Positions 27,648 to 35,580 of a stretch of 42,113 nucleotides of DNA are shown in pieces. How positions within the stretch are numbered: position 1 is the first letter of the stretch; every line of letters starts with the position of its first letter. The translations under genes and the position numbers were made by a program. The notes beneath the pieces are model-generated. The model was not told where the DNA came from. It did no database searches and saw only the letters and a program-made list of their open reading frames with translations. Origin of the DNA: a virus; IMG/VR virus record IMGVR_UViG_3300042502_000182, positions 1 through 42,113 of that record. One strand, written 5' to 3'.

Positions 27648-30146
27648 CTATGCTGGACATTCATTTACATATTGATAATTAGTATACTCAAGTTGGAACG
27701 GAGTGAAAGTATTATAACCACAACCATATCCACACTCACTATAGTTAGTTTGCTGATACGGAGCTACTACACTATTAGTAAATTCAGGTATTGTTACTAC
27801 ATACGTTCCTCCAGAACCAGTTGAACAAGAACCAGATGTTGATACACCAAATGTTATTATTACACCACCAAGAGGAGCATTCTTAGGAGTTACACCATCT
27901 AGTTCAAATAAGGAAGCAGTTAATCTATAATAAACATCAGTTCCTGAAGAAGTTACTGAAGTAAAAGGATCAGTACATGTAACTTCTTGACTGTAATCAA
28001 ACTCATTAGTCCACTTAATACATCCTACAAAAGGACAACCAGTTCCTCCAATATTTGAAAGCACAAAATTAGATCCACCTGGGTTAGTGTTTGAAATTCC
28101 AATAACTCGCCAAGGGAATCCATTAGCTCCAACTCTATCATTAATCTCGTATGTATTTATAGGATATGACGTAGAAGTATCAGTTGCATCTGCAACACAA
28201 CTACTTATGGTATACCACTCTAATGTAGGAGCAGCTGTAGTTGTAGTAGTGGTAGTTGTAGGACAACCAGTTAAACCTGTAGGCGAAAGTTCAAAATTAG
28301 ATCCACCTGGATTAGAGTTTGTAATACTTGTAACTCGCCAAATACCTCCATCAGCCCCAACTCTATCATTAACATTATAAGTATCTACAGGATACGATGT
28401 AGAAGTATCAGTTCCACCACCATTACAATTAATTATATTATACCACTCTCTTATAGTGGTAGTGGTAGTTGTTGTTGTAACACAGCTATTTCCACAAGGT
28501 GTAATAGCTCGTGTAAGAGTTAAGCCATTAGCTGCATATGCATTTATTTGACTTTGTGAATATTGTTGTAAACAGAATGTAGTACCTTCACCTGATGGAC
28601 CTACATTTGTAGAATAACTTCCACCATTACACAAAGTACCACTTAATGCAACTGTATTACCACTAGTGTTTATATACTCATATACATAACAATCAAGACA
28701 ATATACGCAACTCTCGTTTGTATTAACTAAACTAATATACTCCGCGTTTGTAGTTGGTGTAGTACCAGTTTTAACACAAATCTGAGGAGATGTTAATGGT
28801 TGTACATTTATAGTTGTAACATTATTATCACAATCTGTATAATCAACATAGTTTGAGAAATCAGGTGAGTAATTAGTAAGTGTCCAGAATGTACACGGAT
28901 AAGGTGATACTGTAGTTGTGGTAGTTGTTGTTGTAGATTCAGAAGGACAAGTGCTTAAACCAGTAGGATTAATAAAACGTTGAGGGAAATTCGCACTATC
29001 GGTAGAAATACTAGTAATACGATAAGTATAGAATGGAGGTTGATTATAAACCGTATCATCTGCTACAATATCATTAACATTGAAGTCTACAACATTAAAA
29101 CGTTTACTATAAGCTGTTATTGCTGGATTATCACATCTAACCATCGTAGCCCAACGTGAGTTTACTAACTCATTACAAGCAATACAATTAGCATATAATG
29201 GATATGTTCTTCTATCAACATAAGATGGAGGAGTACCTACATAAGGAGTAGTTAATGTAGCACAACTGTCTAATGTATCACCACCATAAATAACTTGTCC
29301 AGAAACAGCAGAAGAAGGGACTCTTAGTATAGGAGCATTAAATAGTGATGTACAAAATTGAGCATTCCAATAAGCACCAGGATCTTGTGTAGTAGTTGTT
29401 GTGGTGGTAGTTGTTGAAATACCACATCCTGTAACTTCAAATGATTTAGCTCTTTTGTCTGTTAGGTTATTTTTATCTTGTATAGCTACCCAAAAAATAC
29501 CATTTGGTAAACCAGCTGGTAACCCCCAACTAACACTACTAGGAGTTAATGTAACTGCAGTATCAAAAGGTTCATTAAGTGCCTCTGCCTCTGTGTAATA
29601 TGCATAAACAGATGGATAATACTGACCACTGCCTCCTGAGAACTGACTCATAAGAGCATAAGCCTGATTATTACCAGCACAGCCTTGTACTACAGTAAAG
29701 TTAAGAAGATTTGATGTAGTAGTTGTTGTTGTAGTGGTTGGTGCAGCAGTAGTTGTTGTTGTGGTTGTACTAGTTGATGTACTAGTTGTGCTAGTTGTGG
29801 TTGTAGTGCTAGTAGATGTACTAGTTGTTGTAGTAGTGGTTGTACTTGTACTAGTTGTAGTAGTAGTAGTACTAGTTGGAATAGGTACAGGCCAAGTTGT
29901 AGTAGTAGTAGTAGTTACAGGTAATAATAATATATTAATATCAACTGCTGTATTACATGTACCAAAAGAAACAACACGAACGACAGTAGTACCATTTGGG
30001 ACAACATTGCTTATATACCCTGCAACAAGAGCTGCTTTAGGTACACTTGTTTCAAATGGAATTTCATAACTGTCTACATCTGAATATAGATCAAAGTTAG
30101 GTCCAGTATTGGCACCAGCTGTCGTTAGTATTATTTGTACAATCAT
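27648..30146 (-). CDS. Modular poly-threonine adhesin with docking domain (832 aa)
   Basis: Residues 1-75 form a small domain (IILTTAGANTGPNFDLYSD, then VAGYISNVVPNGTTVVRV) that resembles the N-terminus of the 288-aa protein and occurs widely on phage adhesins of Bacteroidetes. A long Thr/Ser linker covers 78-145. Further poly-Thr runs near 245-253, 405-412, 557-564 and 629-637 separate about five beta-rich modules. Two adjacent modules (567-628 and 643-705) are clear repeats, sharing DTSTSYP, INDRVGA and NPGGSNF; a third, more distant copy lies at 336-400. Many modules end in GCP or contain paired Cys, suggesting disulfides. The gene is flanked by the fibre genes and by tandem hairpins. Receptor or glycan binding at the virion surface is inferred. 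Confidence 0.75.
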   Translation of the reverse strand: MIVQIILTTAGANTGPNFDLYSDVDSYEIPFETSVPKAALVAGYISNVVPNGTTVVRVVSFGTCNTAVDINILLLPVTTTTTTTWPVPIPTSTTTTTTSTSTTTTTTTSTSTSTTTTTSTTSTSTSTTTTTTTAAPTTTTTTTTSNLLNFTVVQGCAGNNQAYALMSQFSGGSGQYYPSVYAYYTEAEALNEPFDTAVTLTPSSVSWGLPAGLPNGIFWVAIQDKNNLTDKRAKSFEVTGCGISTTTTTTTTTQDPGAYWNAQFCTSLFNAPILRVPSSAVSGQVIYGGDTLDSCATLTTPYVGTPPSYVDRRTYPLYANCIACNELVNSRWATMVRCDNPAITAYSKRFNVVDFNVNDIVADDTVYNQPPFYTYRITSISTDSANFPQRFINPTGLSTCPSESTTTTTTTTVSPYPCTFWTLTNYSPDFSNYVDYTDCDNNVTTINVQPLTSPQICVKTGTTPTTNAEYISLVNTNESCVYCLDCYVYEYINTSGNTVALSGTLCNGGSYSTNVGPSGEGTTFCLQQYSQSQINAYAANGLTLTRAITPCGNSCVTTTTTTTTIREWYNIINCNGGGTDTSTSYPVDTYNVNDRVGADGGIWRVTSITNSNPGGSNFELSPTGLTGCPTTTTTTTTAAPTLEWYTISSCVADATDTSTSYPINTYEINDRVGANGFPWRVIGISNTNPGGSNFVLSNIGGTGCPFVGCIKWTNEFDYSQEVTCTDPFTSVTSSGTDVYYRLTASLFELDGVTPKNAPLGGVIITFGVSTSGSCSTGSGGTYVVTIPEFTNSVVAPYQQTNYSECGYGCGYNTFTPFQLEYTNYQYVNECPA
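28032..28448 (-). repeat. Tandem protein-module repeat in the adhesin gene
   Basis: Two copies of a module of about 62 codons (28263-28448 and 28032-28220) are joined by a poly-Thr linker. The DNA is also visibly similar, for example the segments encoding DTSTSYP and NPGGSNF, so the duplication is fairly recent. Confidence 0.8.
29712..29915 (-). repeat. Long Thr/Ser microsatellite-like tract
   Basis: About 68 codons encode almost only Thr and Ser, broken by WPVPIP and AAP. The plus strand reads as GTA/GTT/GTG triplets and gives a spurious poly-Val frame. The tract links the docking domain to the first binding module. Confidence 0.9.
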
Positions 30147-30155
30147 TGGTTTGTA

Positions 30156-30437
30156 TTAGCAGTTATTTACTAGTGTGCAGAATTTAACCTTTAATGCAGG
30201 AGTAGCAGCAATAGCATCAATTATCTCACTTGCTAATGTTGCTGCATCTAAAGAATTATCTAGTTTCTGAAGAATAGTATTTAATGGATCTTTGTTATTA
30301 CCTCCTGAGTTTGGAAGATTAGGACCATAATAAACTACATTAGCTGTATCAATTATACATGGACCACATCCACAATCTCCTGTAGGATGATAATATGCAT
30401 CATAGCACGGAGTGCCTGGAAGACAATTTAAACTCAT
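30156..30437 (-). CDS. Small Cys-rich fibre-associated protein (93 aa)
   Basis: The N-terminus carries six cysteines in the first 27 residues (CLPGTPC, DCGCGPC), and the segment YYGPNLPNSGGNNKDPLNTILQKLD is a motif common at the start of fibre proteins in crAss-like and other Bacteroidetes phages. It aligns with YTGANSVPLGIETGDTLLAVEQ in the adjacent 369-aa fibre, so the two genes share an anchoring domain. The C-terminus ends in FCTLVNNC. It lies 10 nt after the fibre gene and 9 nt before the adhesin gene, and probably helps assemble or attach the fibres. Confidence 0.7.
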   Translation of the reverse strand: MSLNCLPGTPCYDAYYHPTGDCGCGPCIIDTANVVYYGPNLPNSGGNNKDPLNTILQKLDNSLDAATLASEIIDAIAATPALKVKFCTLVNNC

Positions 30438-30447
30438 GAGTTATTAA

Positions 30448-31557
30448 TTAAGAAGGTCTGTACTGAATGTAATAACAAGCTAACACTGGTTGAATATTAG
30501 AGTGAGAAGCACCATCACCTGTATTAGCATTAGTTACAGTTACAGTGGTAGCTACTGTAATACCTGTTGTACTTGTAGTAGTTTGAACATTATAAGGTTG
30601 TCTGTTTACAATACCCACAGATCCTGCACTATCCCAACCCTCAGGAGTATTACCAGCAAAGTGATGGTGACCAGGATCCGTTACAGTAGATGTAGCACTT
30701 GCTGTAGCAGCATGTGTGTGAGAAGGAATCTGTGCTGCTGTTAATGTAACTACGTTAGAACCTGCTACAGTTAAAATGTTATAGTTAGGATTACCAGGAG
30801 TATCTGGGTTAGTGGCAGCAGGTAATGTTCCTCCACCAGCACCGATAATAGCACCTACACCAACTCTACCTCTTTTATCAGGAGTACCGTTGTTACCATT
30901 ACATAAATAGATATCTGTAAAGCCTTGACTACTTAAACCTTTACCAGTGCTATCAAAGTTTGTTGATACATTACCATAGTATTCGATAACACTAAAAGGA
31001 ACCATTCTGTCTTTAAACTGTGTAGCTCCTGGAGTTAATGATCCAAGATATGCAGCAATAAGAGAATTTAACTGTGAAAGCTTAACATAGTTTGTAGATA
31101 CATCTAAAGCTAGTGCTGTTAAATCTGTTGCTGTTGAGCAAGCTTTATTAATAACTGCTTGTACAATAGCATGAGTATCAGAAGAAGCTGTAACACCAGT
31201 TAAACAACCAATTGTATAATCAGCATTTAGTGTAGTAAGTGTAGCGTTAATGCCTGTGATTTGTGCTTGCAAATTACAAGCAGCTTTTACCAATGCTGTA
31301 AATAACTCATCAGCATTTGGAACTCTTCCTACAGGTAAGTATGCTGTAACAAGAGCACAATAGTCAGAAGGAGCAATTGTAATATCAATACCTGTTCCAT
31401 CTAAGAATGATACAACTGTATCAATTAGTGCTTGTTCTACAGCCAATAAAGTATCACCAGTTTCGATTCCTAGTGGTACACTATTTGCTCCTGTATATCT
31501 AACACATTTATCAGGTGTAATATCAACACACCCCGTATAGCAATTTGTACAAGACAT
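30448..31557 (-). CDS. Fibre protein with tail-collar C-terminal domain (369 aa)
   Basis: The last 140 residues show the hallmarks of the phage tail collar (microcystin-dependent protein type) domain: DKRGRVGVGA, LTAAQIPSHTHA, GHHHFAG and SHSNIQPVLACYYIQY. The first 30 residues are Cys-rich (MSCTNCYTGC, DKCVRYTGAN) and likely anchor the fibre. Between them is a long helical segment of Ala/Thr-rich repeats, expected to form a trimeric shaft. His residues in SHTH and HHH are typical metal-coordinating positions in such trimeric tips. The protein may be a head or tail fibre; the position next to head genes does not decide this. Confidence 0.8.
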   Translation of the reverse strand: MSCTNCYTGCVDITPDKCVRYTGANSVPLGIETGDTLLAVEQALIDTVVSFLDGTGIDITIAPSDYCALVTAYLPVGRVPNADELFTALVKAACNLQAQITGINATLTTLNADYTIGCLTGVTASSDTHAIVQAVINKACSTATDLTALALDVSTNYVKLSQLNSLIAAYLGSLTPGATQFKDRMVPFSVIEYYGNVSTNFDSTGKGLSSQGFTDIYLCNGNNGTPDKRGRVGVGAIIGAGGGTLPAATNPDTPGNPNYNILTVAGSNVVTLTAAQIPSHTHAATASATSTVTDPGHHHFAGNTPEGWDSAGSVGIVNRQPYNVQTTTSTTGITVATTVTVTNANTGDGASHSNIQPVLACYYIQYRPS

Positions 31558-31565
31558 TTCTTTTT

Positions 31566-31832
31566 TTATTTATGAATTAAAACTTTTACTCTGCTGGCTA
31601 TCATATCTACAGTGAATGGTTTACAGTAGTCAGGGTTACAAACCTTGTACGTTAATATCTGCTTGTAATGTAATAGATCAGCAATTACTTCTCCTGGTAT
31701 ATATGTGTTCAAAGCAAACACAATATTACTATATTGAATATTAGCTAAGTCAGTTAGCTTACAATCAATATCAGCCAGCAACACAGGGATACTAGCACAA
31801 TAAATACAATTAACAAGTCTTGGTGTTAACAT
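31566..31832 (-). CDS. Conserved small Cys-containing crAss-like protein (88 aa)
   Basis: The protein contains NCIYC near residue 8-12, DIDCKL, and VCNPDYC near the C-terminus, which could form a metal site or disulfides. It is mostly helical, with KLTDLANIQYSNIVFALN. I recall related small proteins at this place in crAss-like genomes but no assigned function. It begins 4 nt after the 40-aa gene and is followed 8 nt later by the collar fibre gene. Confidence 0.7.
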   Translation of the reverse strand: MLTPRLVNCIYCASIPVLLADIDCKLTDLANIQYSNIVFALNTYIPGEVIADLLHYKQILTYKVCNPDYCKPFTVDMIASRVKVLIHK

Positions 31833-31836
31833 TTTA

Positions 31837-31959
31837 TTACTTATTTACAGCAGCTTGCTGTTGTTCTTGTTGTACAGCATAGTTACAAGCTGAGCAATAC
31901 CCATTGGTTAATTGACATCCGCATCCAACTTGTACTTGACATCTTTTACAATTAGCCAT
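31837..31959 (-). CDS. 40-residue zinc-ribbon-like microprotein
   Basis: A complete short gene with ATG at 31959-31957 and TAA at 31839-31837. The product starts MANCKRCQVQVGCGCQLTNG and continues YCSACNYAVQQEQQQAA. Six cysteines are arranged CxxC, CxC, CxxC (positions 4, 7, 13, 15, 22, 25), like a small zinc ribbon, followed by a Gln/Ala helix. Its start overlaps the stop of the 188-aa gene by one base and the next gene begins 4 nt after its stop, so it is translationally coupled on both sides. This supports it as a real gene despite its size. Confidence 0.75.
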   Translation of the reverse strand: MANCKRCQVQVGCGCQLTNGYCSACNYAVQQEQQQAAVNK

Positions 31960-32525
31960 TATGCAAAGTTATTTATATAGTTATTACCAGTACATCCACA
32001 GTTATTTCTGATGAAGTTGTCTAACATATTGTTAGCTTGTGTATATAACTTATTAGCTGTATCTATAGCACAGTTATTAGCAGCAGCAATAGATCCTTGA
32101 ATCATATACCAAATACTATTTAACTGCACCTTAGCTTGAGTCTTAATAGCCATATCACACTGCATCATATCTAACTTCATAAAAGCATTATCAAACTTCT
32201 CTTGAATTTGATCTACACGCATGATGTTTTTCTCTACATAGTTTTCATATGCAGGAGCAACAGAATATTTTAAGAAATACACTCCATCAGGAAGCGGTAT
32301 TAAATCAGCTCCTACAGGAGTTAATTCTAATGTCGTAGAGTTGAAAACATTAAAGTCTTCAACCGTAAAAGGTAAAGCAACTGGTAAGAAACCAGGCATT
32401 GTGATTTCAATAGTAGGAGAACTTACTGCTGGAGGATTAGTAGGATATGTCGATATATCAGCAATACCTAACGTAAACGTATTATAGGTATTCATTACTA
32501 ATATATCCAATTTCAAGTCTGCCAT
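31959..32525 (-). CDS. Conserved crAss-like structural protein (188 aa)
   Basis: The N-terminal half (DILVMNTYNTFTLGIADISTYPTN, ITMPGFLPVALPFTV) looks like a beta-sandwich. The C-terminal half is helical (MKLDMMQCDMAIKTQAK, WYMIQGSIAAANNC) and ends in NNCGCTGN. I recall the N-terminal sequence as conserved in crAss-like head modules. A capsid-decoration or fibre-adaptor role fits its position between the auxiliary capsid gene and the fibre genes. It begins just after a strong terminator-like hairpin, so expression is either by read-through or from an unseen promoter. Confidence 0.7.
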   Translation of the reverse strand: MADLKLDILVMNTYNTFTLGIADISTYPTNPPAVSSPTIEITMPGFLPVALPFTVEDFNVFNSTTLELTPVGADLIPLPDGVYFLKYSVAPAYENYVEKNIMRVDQIQEKFDNAFMKLDMMQCDMAIKTQAKVQLNSIWYMIQGSIAAANNCAIDTANKLYTQANNMLDNFIRNNCGCTGNNYINNFA

Positions 32526-32540
32526 GTTTTATAAAAAATA

Positions 32541-32581
32541 ATGCCAGAGGATTTGAGAATAATCCTCTCACCCTCTGGCAT
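32541..32581 (-). terminator. Rho-independent terminator after the auxiliary capsid gene
   Basis: Bases 32572-32581 pair with 32541-32550 to give a perfect 10-bp stem (ATGCCAGAGG/CCTCTGGCAT), followed on the minus strand by TTATTTTTT. It lies 25 nt after the stop and should limit transcription from the highly expressed head genes into the fibre genes. Confidence 0.8.
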
Positions 32582-32606
32582 AGGTTATGATTTATTTACC
32601 TTCTGA

Positions 32607-33680
32607 TTAAGAAACAGTTGAAGGAGTTCCTAACGCAGCAGCTAAAACAGTTTCAATACCTGCAGATACCGATTGAGGAGCTGCAATAATCACTGTTGAA
32701 TCTTCTTGGATATAATCACCCCACTGATAAGCAGCCTTATCTAATGTGTTGAATCTAATGTAGAACACATCATAAGTTGTACCGTTAGATACCCATGATT
32801 CAAAGTTCTCATTGTACCCAACCATACGGTATAAGTGCTTTAAGTAACCAGCTTGGTAGCTGTAGAAGTTCTTCTCTAATTGAGCGATCTCATCTGATTG
32901 ACCGTAAGGATAGTTAGACTCTTGAGTCACAACAGCCTCAGCGATGATGTTACAATTATCTGCAACGATAAAGTCAGCAGTTGTAGCAGGACCAGCATAA
33001 GGGAATGTACGGAACCATAAACGATCATACTCGTAAGGGAACGCAGCAACGTCACATGGTTGACCATATTTAGTTAATGGCTTACCAGTGATAACTAACA
33101 CAGAGTTTTGACCAGAGCCAGAACGAGAGAAAGTGAAGAACGTGTTGAAAGAGATGTTATCAGGGTTGTTACCTGGAGCCTCTTGTTCAAACTTAGCAAT
33201 TAAGTCATCAACTAAAGCTTGGTGATCAACTTGAGCACATGGATCTCCACCACACTCTAAACAAGCACCTTTAACAGTTACTGAACGAGTGAAACCATTG
33301 AAATACAATGTATCAATGTAAGACGAGTGAGCACGTAATGTAATAGTTACATCAGTACCAGGAGTAACATTCCAATCACCAACTTGAGTGATTTGGTTTG
33401 TTGCAGTTGCACTACCAACTACTTTATACCACTCAGATACGTTAGTTCCAGTAGAAGAGATCTTGTCAGAACGCTTAGAACCTTGTAAGTAAGTGTTTGT
33501 GCGACCTTGAGCAACATAGAAGTAAGGATTGCTTCCTGCGATGTTACCAGCGTTAGCCACTGTGTAATCAGCCTTGAAGAAACCTACTTGACCTGCTGTC
33601 AAGTTTTGTGTAGATCCAGAGCTAGGTAATGAGTTACCTACAGGAACTACAAACAGGGTGGTTAATGAAAAATCAGCCAT
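32607..33680 (-). CDS. Probable auxiliary capsid / head protein (357 aa)
   Basis: The N-terminus MADFSLTTLFVVPVGNSLP and the beta-rich body (GFFKADYTV, YKVVGSATATNQITQVGDW, TDVTITLRAH) match a head protein conserved in crAss-like phages and placed a few genes after the major capsid gene. A Cys knuckle GACLECGGDPCAQVDH lies at about residues 136-151. The middle segment YEYDRLWFRTFPY and the last third are globular. Arg codons are often CGT, as in the capsid gene, which fits high expression. The assignment as auxiliary capsid protein is based on order and size. Confidence 0.7.
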   Translation of the reverse strand: MADFSLTTLFVVPVGNSLPSSGSTQNLTAGQVGFFKADYTVANAGNIAGSNPYFYVAQGRTNTYLQGSKRSDKISSTGTNVSEWYKVVGSATATNQITQVGDWNVTPGTDVTITLRAHSSYIDTLYFNGFTRSVTVKGACLECGGDPCAQVDHQALVDDLIAKFEQEAPGNNPDNISFNTFFTFSRSGSGQNSVLVITGKPLTKYGQPCDVAAFPYEYDRLWFRTFPYAGPATTADFIVADNCNIIAEAVVTQESNYPYGQSDEIAQLEKNFYSYQAGYLKHLYRMVGYNENFESWVSNGTTYDVFYIRFNTLDKAAYQWGDYIQEDSTVIIAAPQSVSAGIETVLAAALGTPSTVS

Positions 33681-33706
33681 TTTTGTATATTAATTAAATT
33701 GTTTAC

Positions 33707-34438
33707 TTATTCATTTGTCTTGATTCTGTATATCGAGCTTTCAACCGCTGATTGATTCTCTGTATACATTGCAAGGTTTTGTACGGTCAAGTCTAAAAGC
33801 TCATCTTCTAGATAAGTTTCAAGCTCACAGTCTTGATCGAACGATGGTTCTCCATCTAACATAATGTATCCAGTCTTATTAATATACTGTGGATATCTCA
33901 TGTATGAGACGTAGATTTTACTTGGTGTGAAGGTTCCATCAGTGAAGATCGAAATCTCGTCTGAGGATATGAAATTGAAGGTCTCCTGATACTCGAATGA
34001 TGGTCTGTAGTGAGTGTTGTTTAAACAATACTGCAAATCACCATGTTTAGCAAGATCACGATTAATCCAAATCTTTCTGTCCTTACATAATCCTTTACTA
34101 GCAATTACGTAACTATCTACGTAAAACATGTACTTAGGCTCAAGTTGATGAACATACGCACTCCACTGATTTAACTCAGGGTTCTTCAAAGCTAGTGGTA
34201 ACTCACCATCATTGTAATTTACCACTAGGCTTTGCAGGTCTTCATATCTTTTCTTAAAGGCATCTAAGCCAAGACCTGATATTGTATTCTGACCATCTAC
34301 TTTTTGCTTTATTAACTTAATCTGAGCCTCATTGAGAGCTAAGATTTTGTCTTCTAACTGAATCTGTTGATGCTCGTTTGCTGATAGCTTATTTAGTCTT
34401 TGGTCAATCTTATATAATAAACTATCTACGGGGATCAT
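33707..34438 (-). CDS. Conserved head-tail connector protein (243 aa)
   Basis: The first 60 residues are a charged coiled coil (LYKIDQRLNKLSANEHQQ). The C-terminal half contains STIYVSYMRYPQYI-like sequence (KIYVSYMRYPQYINKTGYI) and a final helical region with YLEDELLDLTVQNLAMYTEN, a layout common in gp6- or gp4-like connector proteins of tailed phages. The start overlaps the previous stop as ATGA (4 nt), so translation is coupled. A connector or ring role is inferred; no enzymatic motif is visible. Confidence 0.65.
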   Translation of the reverse strand: MIPVDSLLYKIDQRLNKLSANEHQQIQLEDKILALNEAQIKLIKQKVDGQNTISGLGLDAFKKRYEDLQSLVVNYNDGELPLALKNPELNQWSAYVHQLEPKYMFYVDSYVIASKGLCKDRKIWINRDLAKHGDLQYCLNNTHYRPSFEYQETFNFISSDEISIFTDGTFTPSKIYVSYMRYPQYINKTGYIMLDGEPSFDQDCELETYLEDELLDLTVQNLAMYTENQSAVESSIYRIKTNE

Positions 34439-35403
34439 ACAGCGGCTAGTTTTTTCGTTTTAAGTTTCTGCTCTAAGATCAGTAAATCATCTTGGTGATC
34501 TTCATCAATCAAGAACTTAACTAATTCTTCCTCATCTAATGCAACTTCAAAGTCACCTTGGTAAACTCTACCATTAGGTTTAACTCTATAGATAGAATGA
34601 GTAATTGCTTGTTTTACTAAATCTTTTACGTGAAGAAGGTTTTCTTGCATATCTGCAAATCTACCGAACACTTCAATTGTTGAAAGACCTTGGTATTTAC
34701 CATCCTTGAACTCAGTCTGTTTTAAGATGTTGTCCACTTGGTTATATACCATATCGTCTTTGGTATCTTCTGTTACAGGTAAGCCTAGTAATCGAGCAAC
34801 TTTACGTTTCTTCTCAGGAGTCATTGAATCAAACTTGCTAATAGCACGGTTGATTAATTGTTTCTTTTTGAATACGATTGCGTTCTCAATTTCATCATCT
34901 ACAACATAGAACTGTGTATCTGCTGGATATTCACCACGTTCCCAAGCTTGGTAGCTAGAAGCGATTGTAGGGTGAACACGTAACCAAGCGAAAGCAAGCT
35001 CTTGCATTGGATTAGTGAAATCAAAGTAGTTATCACCATCTAGCAATTTAACTGCTTGTACGTGTAACATATCATCAGCACCTTGAGATAAACCATAGTT
35101 CCAGAACTTAGAACGAGGACCTAAATCCACATCACCTAACGCTGCTTCTAGTTTTTCTTTCAATCTAGTAACACGTTCGATTTCAAGTTCTTTTTCAGTC
35201 TTATCACCAATACGTTGAATATACGCAGCATTTGGATTTAATCCTGTGCGATATTGACCATCAAGTTCTTTGTAAGGATACTTAAATACTCCTGTTCCAG
35301 GAATACGTGTCATGCCTTTTGCAGCAAGACCACCTTGCATAGTTTGCATTTGAGAGTTGTTATACTCTTTCTTAATAGTAGAGATTTTTCCTATCTTACC
35401 CAT
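34435..35403 (-). CDS. Conserved head-module protein of unknown function (322 aa)
   Basis: A mostly helical, charged protein with a basic N-terminus (MGKIGKISTIKKEYNNSQMQ) and segments TRIPGTGVFKYPYKELDG, RSKFWNYGLSQGADDM and TPEKKRKVARLLGLPV. The C-terminus is acidic then lysine-rich. I recognise it only as a recurrent neighbour of the capsid gene in crAss-like genomes. The gap of 177 nt before it is unusual for this dense operon and carries several hairpins. It ends in TGA within the ATGA overlap to the connector gene. Confidence 0.6.
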   Translation of the reverse strand: MGKIGKISTIKKEYNNSQMQTMQGGLAAKGMTRIPGTGVFKYPYKELDGQYRTGLNPNAAYIQRIGDKTEKELEIERVTRLKEKLEAALGDVDLGPRSKFWNYGLSQGADDMLHVQAVKLLDGDNYFDFTNPMQELAFAWLRVHPTIASSYQAWERGEYPADTQFYVVDDEIENAIVFKKKQLINRAISKFDSMTPEKKRKVARLLGLPVTEDTKDDMVYNQVDNILKQTEFKDGKYQGLSTIEVFGRFADMQENLLHVKDLVKQAITHSIYRVKPNGRVYQGDFEVALDEEELVKFLIDEDHQDDLLILEQKLKTKKLAAV

Positions 35404-35429
35404 ATGTAGTTTAAATTTAATTTGGTTTG

Positions 35430-35486
35430 CAGAGTGCTATCCATCGAAGGAATAGCGACCAGGGACACCCCAATCCAAGCACTCTG
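35430..35486 (-). other. Structured leader element before the 322-aa gene
   Basis: CAGAGTGCT and AGCACTCTG (9-bp perfect arms, 35478-35486 and 35430-35438) enclose 39 bases that can form a further inner stem (GCTAT/ATAGC) sharing bases with the outer arm, so the two forms would compete. It lies 26 nt before the ATG at 35403. A regulatory or stability role for the transcript is possible. Confidence 0.45.
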
Positions 35487-35498
35487 TATTCAAGAAAT

Positions 35499-35530
35499 AG
35501 CTCCCCCTGAGGAGGGAGGGTGGGGGAGCT
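35499..35530 (-). terminator. GC-rich hairpin after the major capsid gene
   Basis: A 9-bp perfect stem (AGCTCCCCC with GGGGGAGCT) with a 14-base loop lies about 50 nt after the capsid stop. It is followed by ATTTCTT on the minus strand, a weak U-tract. Two smaller hairpins (35542-35559 and 35563-35577) precede it. Together they may end or attenuate capsid transcripts or protect the 3' end. Confidence 0.6.
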
Positions 35531-35580
35531 TCTTTCTTGTAGCCTGCTGATTAGCAAGCATTTAGGCATGGAGCCTAGTA

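Noticed and set aside
28200-29915. Repeated GTA/GTT tracts as a possible CRISPR or origin iteron array
   Set aside because: Repeats are triplet-based, in frame and encode Thr linkers; there are no spacers of constant length.
29734-30069. Plus-strand frame encoding long poly-valine
   Set aside because: It is the reverse complement of the Thr/Ser linker of the adhesin gene and has no protein-like content.
27648-30146. Diversity-generating retroelement target
   Set aside because: No reverse transcriptase and no template/variable repeat pair with adenine-specific changes was seen in the window.
35541-35580. tRNA-like hairpins next to the capsid stop
   Set aside because: No 7-base anticodon loop with a proper stem, no T-arm consensus and no acceptor pairing.
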